A stretch of 64,000 nt of DNA from Mesorhizobium prunaredense (GTDB lineage: Bacteria; Pseudomonadota; Alphaproteobacteria; Rhizobiales; Rhizobiaceae): NCBI RefSeq assembly GCF_900156895.1, contig NZ_FTPD01000003.1:62001-126000 (forward strand), in the 5' to 3' direction. Every line of letters starts with the position of its first letter. The stretch's first letter is position 1. The position numbers and the translations under genes were made by a program. Below the pieces are notes generated by a model. That model saw nothing but the letters and a program-made list of their open reading frames with translations. It did not search any database and was not told the DNA's origin. Below, one piece after another: positions 54,640 through 62,936 of this stretch.

Positions 54640-55533
54640 CTAAATCTCGCCGGCCGGCCTGATCCTCAGCCTTGCAATCCGGTTCTTGTCGCGCTTCATG
54701 ACGACGAAGCGCTTGCCGTGAAAGGTGAAAGCCTGCTTCTCGTCCGGGATCAATTGCGTCTCGTGAATGACGAGACCGGCAATGGTGGTGGCTTCTTCGT
54801 CCGGCAGGTCCCAGTCGAGCGCCCGGTTCAGGTCGCGGATCGACACAGTGCCATCGACGACGACGGAGCCGTCGGCTTCCTGCTTGACGCCCTGCACGTC
54901 GATATCGTGCTCGTCGGCGATCTCGCCGACGATCTCCTCGATGATGTCCTCCAGCGTCACCAGCCCCTCGACCTCGCCATACTCGTCGACGACGATAGCG
55001 AAATGCGCCTTGCGCCGCAGGAAGGCGTTGAGCTGTTCCTGCAGCGTCGTGGTATCGGGCACGAACCACGGTTTTGAAGCGATCTTCATCACGTCGATCT
55101 TGGAAAAGTCGTTGCCGACATCGTTCAGCGCGCGCAGCAGGTCCTTGGCATGCAGCACGCCGACGATGTTGTCGAGCGAGCCCTTCCACAAGGGCATCCG
55201 GGTATGCGGGCTCTGCAGGATCTCGCGCACCACCGCCTCCGGCCCATTGTCGGCATTGACCGAGCGCATGTTGGTGCGATGGACCATGACATCGGACACT
55301 TCGAGTTCGTCGAGATCGGACAGGCGGCCGATGTGGGCGCGACCCTCGCGCGCCACCTGGCCGTCGCGTCGAAAATCGTCGACGGCGCCGCGCGATTCAT
55401 CATGGTTCGAATGCTGCGGCTCGATGCGCTGCAGCTCATAGCCGAATGCAGCGAGCAGGCGCGCGCGAAAGGCAAAGGCGAGCAGGCCGATCCCGGCAAG
55501 GACAGCAGCGACAATCCAGCCGGCCTCGTTCAT
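54640..55533 (-). CDS. CorC/HlyC-type protein lacking most of the DUF21 membrane domain
   Basis: A 297-residue protein with two CBS domains (about 80-200; DVMVHRTNM, then [25 protein letters not shown]) and a C-terminal CorC_HlyC domain (about 215-295). Rhizobial homologues carry an N-terminal four-segment DUF21/CNNM transport domain of about 190 residues. Here only one membrane segment (about 5-23) and a short hydrophilic linker remain. Either a natural short form or an in-frame deletion. It overlaps aroB by four bases (ATGA). Confidence 0.85.
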   Translation of the reverse strand: MNEAGWIVAAVLAGIGLLAFAFRARLLAAFGYELQRIEPQHSNHDESRGAVDDFRRDGQVAREGRAHIGRLSDLDELEVSDVMVHRTNMRSVNADNGPEAVVREILQSPHTRMPLWKGSLDNIVGVLHAKDLLRALNDVGNDFSKIDVMKIASKPWFVPDTTTLQEQLNAFLRRKAHFAIVVDEYGEVEGLVTLEDIIEEIVGEIADEHDIDVQGVKQEADGSVVVDGTVSIRDLNRALDWDLPDEEATTIAGLVIHETQLIPDEKQAFTFHGKRFVVMKRDKNRIARLRIRPAGEI

Positions 55534-56735
55534 CCCGGTCGGCCTCTTGGCCGACCCGGTCGGCCTTTCGGCTGACCGGGGCTGCTTTTCGGCTGACCAG
55601 GGCGGCTCTTCTGCTGACCCGGATGGTTCTCCTTGAGAAACGACAGCACTTCCGACGCCGGCACATCCTTGGCGATGAAGGCCTGGCCGATGCCGCGCGT
55701 CAGGATGAAGGTCAGCGCGCCGCGCGACACCTTCTTGTCCTGGGTGATGAAGGCAAGCAGCGCTTCGGGATCAGGCAATTCACCCGGAATATCGGCCATG
55801 CGCCAGGGCAGGCCAACGGCGCGAAGATGCGCCTCGACGCGCGCCGCATCGTCGGGACTTGCCAGGTTGAGGCGTGACGAAAAGCGATAAGCCAGCGCCA
55901 TGCCGATGGCGACGCCCTCGCCGTGGACGAGACGGGCGCTGTCATATTGGGTGGCGGCCTCGAGCGCGTGGCCGAACGTGTGGCCGAGATTGAGCAGCGC
56001 GCGGACGCCGGTCTCGAACTCGTCGCGGGCGACGACATCGGCCTTGGCGCGGCAGGCCTCGGCGATGGCCTCGGTCCGCTGCGGGCCGCCGGCGAACACT
56101 TTGCCCCAGTTTTCCTCCAGCCAGGCGAAGAAGTCGGGGCGATCGATGAGCCCGTACTTGGCGAGTTCGGCGTAACCGGCCCGGAATTCCCGGATCGGCA
56201 GCGTGTCGAGCACTTCGGTGTCGGCCAGCACCAGTTTCGGCTGATGGAAGACGCCGACGAGGTTCTTGCCGCGCGCACTGTTGATGCCGGTCTTGCCGCC
56301 GACGGAAGAGTCGACCTGCGCCAGCAGCGAAGTCGGGATCTGCACGAAATTCATGCCGCGGCGCACGATGCCGGCGGCAAATCCGGCCAGATCGCCGATG
56401 ACACCGCCACCGAGCGCGACGACGACATCGCCGCGTTCCAGTCTTGCGGCGAGCACGCCGTCCACCACCTCTTCGAGATGCGCGAAACTCTTGGTCTTTT
56501 CTCCCGCCGGCAGCGTGATGACGGCGGGCCGGATGCCGCCCTTTTCAAGACCGGCCTTCAACGTCTCGAGGTGGGCGGCGGCGACATTGACGTCGGTGAC
56601 CACCGCGGCGCGCGTGCCGGGCAGGCGGCGCGAAATCTCGGTGCCGGCGCGCAACAGCAGGCCGGAGCCGATCAATATGTCATAGGCGCGATCGCCGAGC
56701 CCGACTTCGACGGTGACTGTCGCATTGCTGCTCAC
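55530..56735 (-). CDS. aroB: 3-dehydroquinate synthase with repetitive C-terminal tail
   Basis: A 401-residue NAD- and metal-dependent enzyme of the shikimate pathway. Blocks [33 protein letters not shown], the ligand-bearing HTFGHALE and [10 protein letters not shown] are intact. The core ends at [11 protein letters not shown]; about 28 more residues are Pro-Gly-Gln/Lys/Arg repeats (PGQPK-like). GTG 56735 overlaps the aroK stop, and the stop overlaps the corC start, giving a coupled aroK-aroB-corC unit. Confidence 0.93.
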   Translation of the reverse strand: MSSNATVTVEVGLGDRAYDILIGSGLLLRAGTEISRRLPGTRAAVVTDVNVAAAHLETLKAGLEKGGIRPAVITLPAGEKTKSFAHLEEVVDGVLAARLERGDVVVALGGGVIGDLAGFAAGIVRRGMNFVQIPTSLLAQVDSSVGGKTGINSARGKNLVGVFHQPKLVLADTEVLDTLPIREFRAGYAELAKYGLIDRPDFFAWLEENWGKVFAGGPQRTEAIAEACRAKADVVARDEFETGVRALLNLGHTFGHALEAATQYDSARLVHGEGVAIGMALAYRFSSRLNLASPDDAARVEAHLRAVGLPWRMADIPGELPDPEALLAFITQDKKVSRGALTFILTRGIGQAFIAKDVPASEVLSFLKENHPGQQKSRPGQPKSSPGQPKGRPGRPRGRPG

Positions 56736-57337
56736 GAGCGCACCTCGCCTGTCGCGGCTGCCACGCCGAAATACCCGCAAAGCGCGTTCACCACCTCGGC
56801 GGCGATGACCTCCTTGCGATCGTCGCGGGTCGGCACGGTAACATCGGCGGTTGCGTAGACCGGATAGCGCTCGGCCATCAACCGCTCGATCACCGCACGG
56901 GGATCGGCGCTTTTCAGGAGCGGCCGGTTCTGCTTCTTGGAAACGCGATCCATCAACAGGTCGATCTCGGCCTTCAGCCATACCGACACGCCGTGGCCGG
57001 CAATGGCCTCCCGCGTCTGCGGGCTCATGAAGGCGCCGCCGCCCGTCGACAGCACCTGCGGGCCGTGTTCCAATATGCGCAGGATGACGCGCTGCTCCAG
57101 CGCCCGGAACTCGGGCTCGCCATAGCGTTCGAACAGTTCCGGGACGCTCATCCGCGACACGCTTTCGATCTCCTGATCACTGTCCATGAAAGGCAGTCCC
57201 AGCATCGCCGCTACCTTACGGCCGATCGCTGTCTTGCCGGCGCCCATCAGGCCGACAAAGACAATGGAACGGCTGCCCAGCCGGCCGAGCAGCGCGGTAT
57301 GGCTCTCATCGGGAGGATTGGCTGGCAACGCGTTCAT
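56732..57337 (-). CDS. aroK: Shikimate kinase
   Basis: A 201-residue enzyme phosphorylating shikimate. Walker A is [11 protein letters not shown] near residue 30, the shikimate site contains DSDQEIE and GGGAF ([10 protein letters not shown]), and RPLLK forms the lid. Overlaps aroB by four bases. First gene of the coupled unit; the palindromes at 57358-57452 lie upstream. Confidence 0.94.
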   Translation of the reverse strand: MNALPANPPDESHTALLGRLGSRSIVFVGLMGAGKTAIGRKVAAMLGLPFMDSDQEIESVSRMSVPELFERYGEPEFRALEQRVILRILEHGPQVLSTGGGAFMSPQTREAIAGHGVSVWLKAEIDLLMDRVSKKQNRPLLKSADPRAVIERLMAERYPVYATADVTVPTRDDRKEVIAAEVVNALCGYFGVAAATGEVRS

Positions 57338-57357
57338 GACACCATGATGTTTCTAAG

Positions 57358-57400
57358 CAGGTTCCGCAAAAGTATCCCAGGTTTTGCGACAGAACCTGCG
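57358..57400. repeat. Palindromic repeat, GGTTC-arm type, upstream of aroK
   Basis: Arms GCAGGTTC and GAACCTGC enclose CGCAAAAGTATCCCAGGTTTTGCG. Same core as the other copies but a fourth arm type. Confidence 0.75.
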
Positions 57401-57420
57401 ACAAGCCAAAGAATCCAGGC

Positions 57421-57452
57421 AGGCATTCGTGGGCCAGCCCACGAATGCCTGG
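57421..57452. repeat. Perfect 15-base stem palindrome with 2-base centre
   Basis: CAGGCATTCGTGGGC and its exact reverse complement flank CA. Too tight for an ordinary RNA hairpin without opening the top pairs, so it may act as DNA (cruciform) or as a terminator-like stem between divergent genes. No T run follows. Confidence 0.75.
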
Positions 57453-57610
57453 TTAGGCCCTCTTTGCCGGCGTATCGACATCAAAAGCCTGATTGCGTCA
57501 AGCGTGGCGCGGCTGCGCGTCGTCCGAGCTTCGCCCTTGAATTGGCCGGATTGGCGTCTCATAAGGACACAGGGTTTGGAACCGCAGAACAACAAGACGG
57601 GCGAGAATTG

Positions 57611-57775
57611 ATGCCGACACTGTTCCGCTTTGTCGTGACGCTCACGATTCTGGCCGGCATTGTCTATGGCGCGATGTTCGCTCTGGCGATGTTCGTCGAG
57701 CCGAGAAAGGCCGAAATGAGCGTGCGCATCCCTCCCGAAAAGCTGAATCCCAAAAAAACTGACCCAAGCCAATGA
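57611..57775 (+). CDS. Small membrane protein upstream of xerD
   Basis: A 54-residue protein with one membrane segment (about 6-28, [23 protein letters not shown]) and a basic, Pro-rich tail ([15 protein letters not shown]). It is recurrent before xerD in rhizobia and of unknown function. Its stop overlaps the xerD start (ATGA), so it is expressed with xerD. Too small to assign by domain. Confidence 0.7.
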   Translation: MPTLFRFVVTLTILAGIVYGAMFALAMFVEPRKAEMSVRIPPEKLNPKKTDPSQ

Positions 57776-58689
57776 ACAGCGCGGCCCGCATCGAAGCCTT
57801 TCTGGAAATGATGAGCGCCGAGCGCGGCGCTGCCGAAAACACGCTTTCCAGCTATCGCCGCGACCTCGAAGACGCGTCAGCCGAGATCGACGGCGGGCTC
57901 GCTGGTGCCGCCGCTGCCGATATCCGCAACTATCTCGACGAGATAGCCGCACGCGGTTTTGCCGCCACCTCGCAGGCACGCAAGCTGTCGGCGATGCGCC
58001 AGTTCTTCAAGTTCCTCTACGCCGAGGGTCTGCGCGGCGACGACCCGACCGGAACCCTGGACAGTCCGAAGAAGGGCCGGCCGCTGCCGAAGACGATGAG
58101 CGAGGCCGACACCGGCCGGCTGATCGACTGTGCAGCCCAGGAGGCAGCTGACGCCTCGCTGAACGATGGCGACGGCCTGGCGGCGCTGCGTCTGCATGCG
58201 CTGGTCGAGGTGCTCTACGCCACCGGCCTGCGGGTTTCCGAACTGGTCGGCTTGCCGGTGACGGTGGCGCGGCGCGACGATCGTTTCTTCATGGTGCACG
58301 GCAAGGGTGACAAGGAACGCATGGTGCCGCTGTCGGCAAAGGCGCGCGTGGCCATGCGGGCCTGGCTCGCTGCCCGGGCAACGGTGCCGGCTTTGGCCGA
58401 TAGCCCGTTCCTGTTTCCGGCGGCAAGCGACAGCGGCTATCTCTCCAGGCAGGTCTTCGCCCGCGACCTGAAGGGCCTTGCCGCGCGAGCCGGCATCGCC
58501 TCGGCGAAAATATCGCCGCATGTGCTGCGCCATGCTTTTGCCAGCCATCTCTTGCAGAACGGCGCCGATCTCAGGGCCGTGCAGCAGTTGCTTGGCCATG
58601 CCGATATTTCAACGACGCAGATTTACACACATGTGCTGGAGGAGCGGCTGGTGCGGCTGGTCAACGATCATCATCCGCTTGCCGACTAG
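57772..58689 (+). CDS. xerD: Tyrosine recombinase XerD
   Basis: A 305-residue recombinase that resolves chromosome dimers at dif with XerC. The SAM-like N-terminal core-binding domain spans about 1-95; the catalytic domain holds [12 protein letters not shown] (Arg), HGKGDKER (Lys), [39 protein letters not shown] (His-x-x-Arg, His, Tyr). All catalytic residues are present. Followed by accA. Confidence 0.95.
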   Translation: MNSAARIEAFLEMMSAERGAAENTLSSYRRDLEDASAEIDGGLAGAAAADIRNYLDEIAARGFAATSQARKLSAMRQFFKFLYAEGLRGDDPTGTLDSPKKGRPLPKTMSEADTGRLIDCAAQEAADASLNDGDGLAALRLHALVEVLYATGLRVSELVGLPVTVARRDDRFFMVHGKGDKERMVPLSAKARVAMRAWLAARATVPALADSPFLFPAASDSGYLSRQVFARDLKGLAARAGIASAKISPHVLRHAFASHLLQNGADLRAVQQLLGHADISTTQIYTHVLEERLVRLVNDHHPLAD

Positions 58690-58788
58690 GCGTCATGTCG
58701 CTATGTGAGGACGACGTTCCACCGCCCGGAGCCTCTATTTCCCAGGTTCCGTCAGTCATTGCCTCCCGGCTTATCGGTCCGCTCAAGA

Positions 58789-59739
58789 ATGTACAATTAC
58801 CTCGATTTCGAAAAGCCGGTCGCCGATCTCGAAGGCAAGATCCTCGAGTTGAAGAAGCTCGCCGAGAATGGCGAGGCGGTCGATGTCGGCGATGAGATCA
58901 GCCGTCTCGAGAAACGCGTGCGCGACGCATTGCGCGACACTTATAGGGCACTGACCCCGTGGCAGAAGGTGCAGGTGGCGCGCCATCCGGACAGGCCGCA
59001 TTGCGTCGACTACATCATGGGCCTGTTCAACGATTTCACGCCGCTTGCCGGCGACCGCAATTTCGGCGAGGACCAGGCGATCGTCGGCGGCTTCGCCCGC
59101 TTCCGCGGCGAGCCGGTGGCGATCATCGGCCAGGAAAAGGGCTCGGACACAGCCAGCCGGCTGAGGCACAATTTCGGCTCGGTGCGGCCGGAGGGGTATC
59201 GCAAGGCGGTGCGGCTGATGGAACTCGCCGACCGCTTCAATATCCCGTTGCTGACGCTGGTCGACACGGCCGGCGCCTATCCCGGCGTCAATGCCGAGGA
59301 GCGCGGCCAGGCTGAAGCCATCGCCCGCTCGACCTCGGCCTGTCTTCGCCTGAAGGTGCCGTCGATCTCGGTGGTCATCGGCGAAGGCGGCTCGGGCGGT
59401 GCCATCGCGATCGCCACCGCCAACCGCGTCTACATGCTCGAACACGCCATCTATTCGGTGATCTCGCCGGAGGGCGCCGCCTCGATCCTGTGGCGCGACA
59501 CCACCCGCTCGAAGGATGCGGCGACCAACATGAAGATCACCGCCCAGGATCTGCTGGAGCTGAAGATCATCGACGCCATCGTTCCCGAACCGCTCGGCGG
59601 CGCCCATCGTGGCCCGGAAACGGTGATTGCCGCCACCGGCGATCTCATTGCGAAAACGATGAAGGAATTCTCCGGCGCCAACACCGATTTTCGTGAGCAG
59701 CGCCGCGAGAAATACCTGGCTATGGGGCGAAACCTCTAG
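58789..59739 (+). CDS. accA: Acetyl-CoA carboxylase carboxyltransferase subunit alpha
   Basis: A 316-residue subunit that, with AccD, transfers CO2 from biotin to acetyl-CoA, the first step of fatty-acid synthesis. The N-terminal coiled coil ([24 protein letters not shown]) leads to the crotonase-fold domain with [19 protein letters not shown] and [10 protein letters not shown]. The start ATG 58789 matches the family. A palindromic repeat begins two bases after its stop. Confidence 0.96.
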   Translation: MYNYLDFEKPVADLEGKILELKKLAENGEAVDVGDEISRLEKRVRDALRDTYRALTPWQKVQVARHPDRPHCVDYIMGLFNDFTPLAGDRNFGEDQAIVGGFARFRGEPVAIIGQEKGSDTASRLRHNFGSVRPEGYRKAVRLMELADRFNIPLLTLVDTAGAYPGVNAEERGQAEAIARSTSACLRLKVPSISVVIGEGGSGGAIAIATANRVYMLEHAIYSVISPEGAASILWRDTTRSKDAATNMKITAQDLLELKIIDAIVPEPLGGAHRGPETVIAATGDLIAKTMKEFSGANTDFREQRREKYLAMGRNL

Positions 59740-59740
59740 A

Positions 59741-59804
59741 CCATGATCCCGAACCGAAGGGTCAGGGCAGCAAAAAGTTGGTACGGTTTTCGAGAAAGGC
59801 ATGG
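59741..59804. repeat. Palindromic repeat, extended GATC-arm type, after accA
   Basis: CCATGATCCCGAA and TTTTCGAGAAAGGCATGG flank a longer centre including GCAAAAAGTTGG. It shares the CCGAAGGGT insertion with the copy at 31721 but is less symmetrical. Confidence 0.7.
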
Positions 59805-60033
59805 TCAAACAAGAGGATTCAGGCCGGCCAATTTCAATCGGACGGACCGCCGGACGGTTTCGGCGCCGCAATGTGGCGAGATTGAGCACCTTCGCCACAA
59901 AAATGCCGCTGCATTCGTTTCAATCGGATTGCAGTAAGGCCCGGCGCTTGCGGTAAGGAATTTTCAAGGTTAACGGGCTTAGGGTTGGGCCTGTCGGCCC
60001 TGATGCCTGCGGTCCGAAAGAAAAGACATAGCC

Positions 60034-61362
60034 ATGTTTGCCAAGCTTGCCCGCACCGCACTTGTGATTGCCGCGATAGGCGTCGCCGGCTGCAATGATT
60101 CTTCGATGAAGGATTTTGCCCCCCACGCCAACAAGCCGTTGCCCGACAAGATCCTGGCCAGCATGAAGGCCAAGGGCATGACCCGCACCTCGCCGGTGAT
60201 GGCCCGCATCTTCAAGGAAGAGGGCAAGCTCGAAATCTGGAAGGCCAAGACCAACGGCCGCTATGACTTGGTCGCCAGCTACGACATCTGCAAATGGTCG
60301 GGCAAGCTGGGTCCGAAATACACCGAAGGCGACCGCCAGGCGCCGGAGGGCTTCTATACGGTCCGTCCGGCGCAGATGAATCCGCGGTCGAGCTACCACC
60401 TTGCCTTCAATATCGGCTATCCCAACGCCTACGACCGCGCCAATGGCCGCAGCGGTTCCCATCTGATGGTCCATGGCGCCTGCTCGTCGTCGGGCTGTTA
60501 TTCGATGACCGACGCGCAGATCGAGCAAATCTACGCCTTCGGCCGCGACGCTTTCCAGGGCGGGCAGACCGAGTTCCAGATCCAGGCCTTTCCGTTCCGC
60601 ATGACCGCCGCCAACATGGCGCGTTATCGCAAAGATCCGAACTACGAATTCTGGAAGATGCTGAAGGTCGGCTACGACAATTTCGAGATCACGAAAGTGC
60701 CACCGAAGGTTGATGTCTGCGAGAAGCGCTATGTCTTCAACCAGGTCGCGCCTGACGGCGAGACCTTCGATCCGACCGGCGCCTGCCCCGCGACGACGCA
60801 GCCGGATTCGCTGAAGAGCGCCTTCAATGCCTACCAGAGCACCTACGAGGCCGCTTTCAACGGCGCGGTCAAGGCCAGCGTGCCGGCGCCCAAGCCGACC
60901 ATCGCCGGGATCAAGGAAGCCAGCATCGTTTCCGAGTGGTCGAAGAAGCGCGCCCGTGGCGAACGCGTGCCGATCGAGCCGCCGTCGCTCAACACCGACG
61001 GCTCGTTGACGGCGACGGCGCGCATGGGCCGCATCGATTCGCCGGCGGGCCGCAAGATGGCCGCGCTCGACGCGGAGAAGGCCGCCAAGCAGAAGGCCGA
61101 GGAGCAAAGGCTTGCCGCGATAGAAGCGGCCAAGGCCGCGAAAGAGGCGGCCAGGGCTCAGGCTCTGGCCGAAAAGCAAACGGCCAAAATTAATTCGCTG
61201 GCCGAAGAGGAGGAGGCCAGGGCCGCTGCCGAAGCGCCTGTCGCTACCGCGACAATCGCGTCGTCCCCCGATGCCGCCCAGGCCGCAACGCAGGCGGCGA
61301 ATGCCGGTGAAAGCAGGACGACAAGGCTGAAGAAGAAGCTGCTCGGCATGTTCGGCGGCTGA
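60034..61362 (+). CDS. L,D-transpeptidase (YkuD family) with coiled-coil tail
   Basis: A 442-residue lipoprotein (lipobox near VAGC, residue 20). The YkuD-like catalytic domain (about 60-230) has HLMVHGACSSSGCYSMTD with the active-site Cys. The C-terminal 120 residues are Ala/Lys/Glu-rich (about 345-400 coiled coil) and end in a basic segment. Family members crosslink peptidoglycan 3-3 or attach outer-membrane proteins to it. TusA follows. Confidence 0.87.
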   Translation: MFAKLARTALVIAAIGVAGCNDSSMKDFAPHANKPLPDKILASMKAKGMTRTSPVMARIFKEEGKLEIWKAKTNGRYDLVASYDICKWSGKLGPKYTEGDRQAPEGFYTVRPAQMNPRSSYHLAFNIGYPNAYDRANGRSGSHLMVHGACSSSGCYSMTDAQIEQIYAFGRDAFQGGQTEFQIQAFPFRMTAANMARYRKDPNYEFWKMLKVGYDNFEITKVPPKVDVCEKRYVFNQVAPDGETFDPTGACPATTQPDSLKSAFNAYQSTYEAAFNGAVKASVPAPKPTIAGIKEASIVSEWSKKRARGERVPIEPPSLNTDGSLTATARMGRIDSPAGRKMAALDAEKAAKQKAEEQRLAAIEAAKAAKEAARAQALAEKQTAKINSLAEEEEARAAAEAPVATATIASSPDAAQAATQAANAGESRTTRLKKKLLGMFGG

Positions 61363-61367
61363 GCTGC

Positions 61368-61643
61368 ATGCCTGAACAAGAAGATGGGGGCCAGGAAGAC
61401 AGGCGCTCAACCAGCCCCGCCGCCGTTTACGACCTCAAAGGCCTGAACTGCCCGTTGCCCGTGCTCAAGGCAAGAAAGCGGTTGGCCACAATGCAGCCGG
61501 GCAGCCGGCTATGGCTCGAAACCACTGACCCCCTCGCCGTCATCGACATTCCCGCCTTCTGCATCGAGAGCGGCCATCGATTGATCGAAACGGCAGCGAT
61601 CTCAGGCGGCCATCGCTTCCTCGTCGAGCGCGGCGGCGGCTGA
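61368..61643 (+). CDS. tusA: TusA-family sulfurtransferase
   Basis: A 91-residue protein with the TusA motif YDLKGLNCPLPVLKARKRL (active Cys in NCPLP) and the second half DPLAVIDIPAFCIESGHRL. It relays sulfur for tRNA thiolation or molybdenum-cofactor enzymes. Five bases after the transpeptidase gene; an inverted-repeat element follows. Confidence 0.88.
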   Translation: MPEQEDGGQEDRRSTSPAAVYDLKGLNCPLPVLKARKRLATMQPGSRLWLETTDPLAVIDIPAFCIESGHRLIETAAISGGHRFLVERGGG

Positions 61644-61651
61644 GCGGGATA

Positions 61652-61817
61652 ATCTCCCCTCGAGGGGGAGATGTCGCCGAAGGCGACAGAGGGGGTCGCC
61701 TCGGCTGGCGCGACGCCATGTGTGACGAAAGAAAAGGTTGGCGCTTCACGCGCGGCAACCCCCTCTGGCCTGCCCTCTTTGCCAAAACCTGCCATCTCCC
61801 CCTCGAGGGGGGGAGAT
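61652..61817. repeat. Foldback element of about 166 bases between tusA and the CobW gene
   Basis: Each end is itself a palindrome: ATCTCCCCTCGAGGGGGAGAT on the left, shown as arms around CTCGAG (61652-61672), and a longer version on the right (61794-61817). Inner AGAGGGGGT (61688-61696) and AACCCCCTCT (61757-61766) are inverted, and GTCGCC-GAA-GGCGAC lies near the left end (61673-61687). Lies between converging genes. Resembles a MITE-like rhizobial repeat. Confidence 0.7.
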
Positions 61818-61825
61818 CAGCCGCT

Positions 61826-62932
61826 TCACCGCCCGGCGATGGCCAGCGGGTTGTTTTCCAGCGCCGCGCGGTCCGGTGTGTCGATCGACGGCCGGTTGGT
61901 GAAGGCGGCAAACAGCCGGCGGACGTAATCTTCCGGCATGTCGAGCGTGATCAGCACCAGCCTTGTGCCGCGTTGGCCATCCGGCCAGGACAGCAGCCGC
62001 GCCGGCGGATGCAGGATCTTCTGGACGCCGTGGACGACCAGCGGTCGCGACGGGTCTTCCAGCAATTCGATGACGCCCTTCATGCGCAACAGGCGCTCGC
62101 CATGTGCTGATCGCAACAGGTCGAGGAACATCTCGATCGCCGAAAACGGCACCGGCCCGTCATGAACGAGCGAGTAGGAGCGCACGCGGGAATCGTGCCG
62201 ATGGTCGTGATCATGGTCGCCGTGGTCATGGTCACTATGGTGGTGGTGATCATGGGCGGCTTCCTCGCCCAGCCAGCGCCGCACGTCGGCGGACTTGGTG
62301 GCTGGGTTGTAGAGGCCGCAATCGAACAGCGCCGCTGCATCGGTCCTTCTGTCACCCGCATCGAGCAGCTCGGCACCCGGATTGATCTGCCGCAGCCGCG
62401 CCCGCAAGGCCTCGACGTCGCGCGGATCGGTGGCCAGATCGGCTTTCGTCAGCACGATGCGGTCGGCGACCGCCGCCTGCTTCACGGCCTCGACATGGGC
62501 GTCGAGCGTCGCATCGCCGTTGACCGCGTCGACCAGCGTGATGACCCCGTCGAGCCGGAAGGCCTCGACCAGCGCCGGATGGGCCATGATCGACTGCAGC
62601 ACCGGCGCCGGATCGGCGAGGCCGGTGGTTTCGATGACGACGCGGGCAAGCCGGGCGATGCGGCCGGTCTGCAGCCGGTCGACGAGATCGGCCAGCGTGT
62701 CGACCAGTTCGCCGCGCACCGTGCAGCAGAGACAGCCGTCGGAAAGCTGGATGATGCCGTCGGAGGCCTGTTCGACCAGGAGATGGTCGATCGCCACCTC
62801 GCCGAACTCGTTGATGATGACCGCGGTGTCGGCGAGCGCGGGATCCCTGAGCAGCCGGTTGAGCAGCGTCGTCTTGCCGGCGCCGAGAAAACCGGTCAGC
62901 ACCGAGACGGCGATGGGAAAGCCGCTGCTCAT
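61826..62932 (-). CDS. CobW/COG0523-family GTP-binding metallochaperone
   Basis: A 368-residue G3E GTPase. Walker A is GFLGAGKTTLL (14-24), the metal-binding CxCC motif is GCLCCTV near residue 68, Walker B-type ETTGLADP and guanine motif LTKADL follow. A His/Asp-rich loop (about 225-247, HDHHHHSDHDHG and on) suggests zinc or cobalt handling. CobW-like C-terminal domain (about 255-350). The metal cannot be fixed: cobS/cobT are 10 kb away, and no Zur-like box was recognised. Confidence 0.9.
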   Translation of the reverse strand: MSSGFPIAVSVLTGFLGAGKTTLLNRLLRDPALADTAVIINEFGEVAIDHLLVEQASDGIIQLSDGCLCCTVRGELVDTLADLVDRLQTGRIARLARVVIETTGLADPAPVLQSIMAHPALVEAFRLDGVITLVDAVNGDATLDAHVEAVKQAAVADRIVLTKADLATDPRDVEALRARLRQINPGAELLDAGDRRTDAAALFDCGLYNPATKSADVRRWLGEEAAHDHHHHSDHDHGDHDHDHRHDSRVRSYSLVHDGPVPFSAIEMFLDLLRSAHGERLLRMKGVIELLEDPSRPLVVHGVQKILHPPARLLSWPDGQRGTRLVLITLDMPEDYVRRLFAAFTNRPSIDTPDRAALENNPLAIAGR

Positions 62933-62936
62933 CAGA

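Noticed and set aside
14890..59804. Repeated palindromes as a CRISPR array or IS ends
   Set aside because: They are dispersed singly, with no spacers and no transposase gene nearby.
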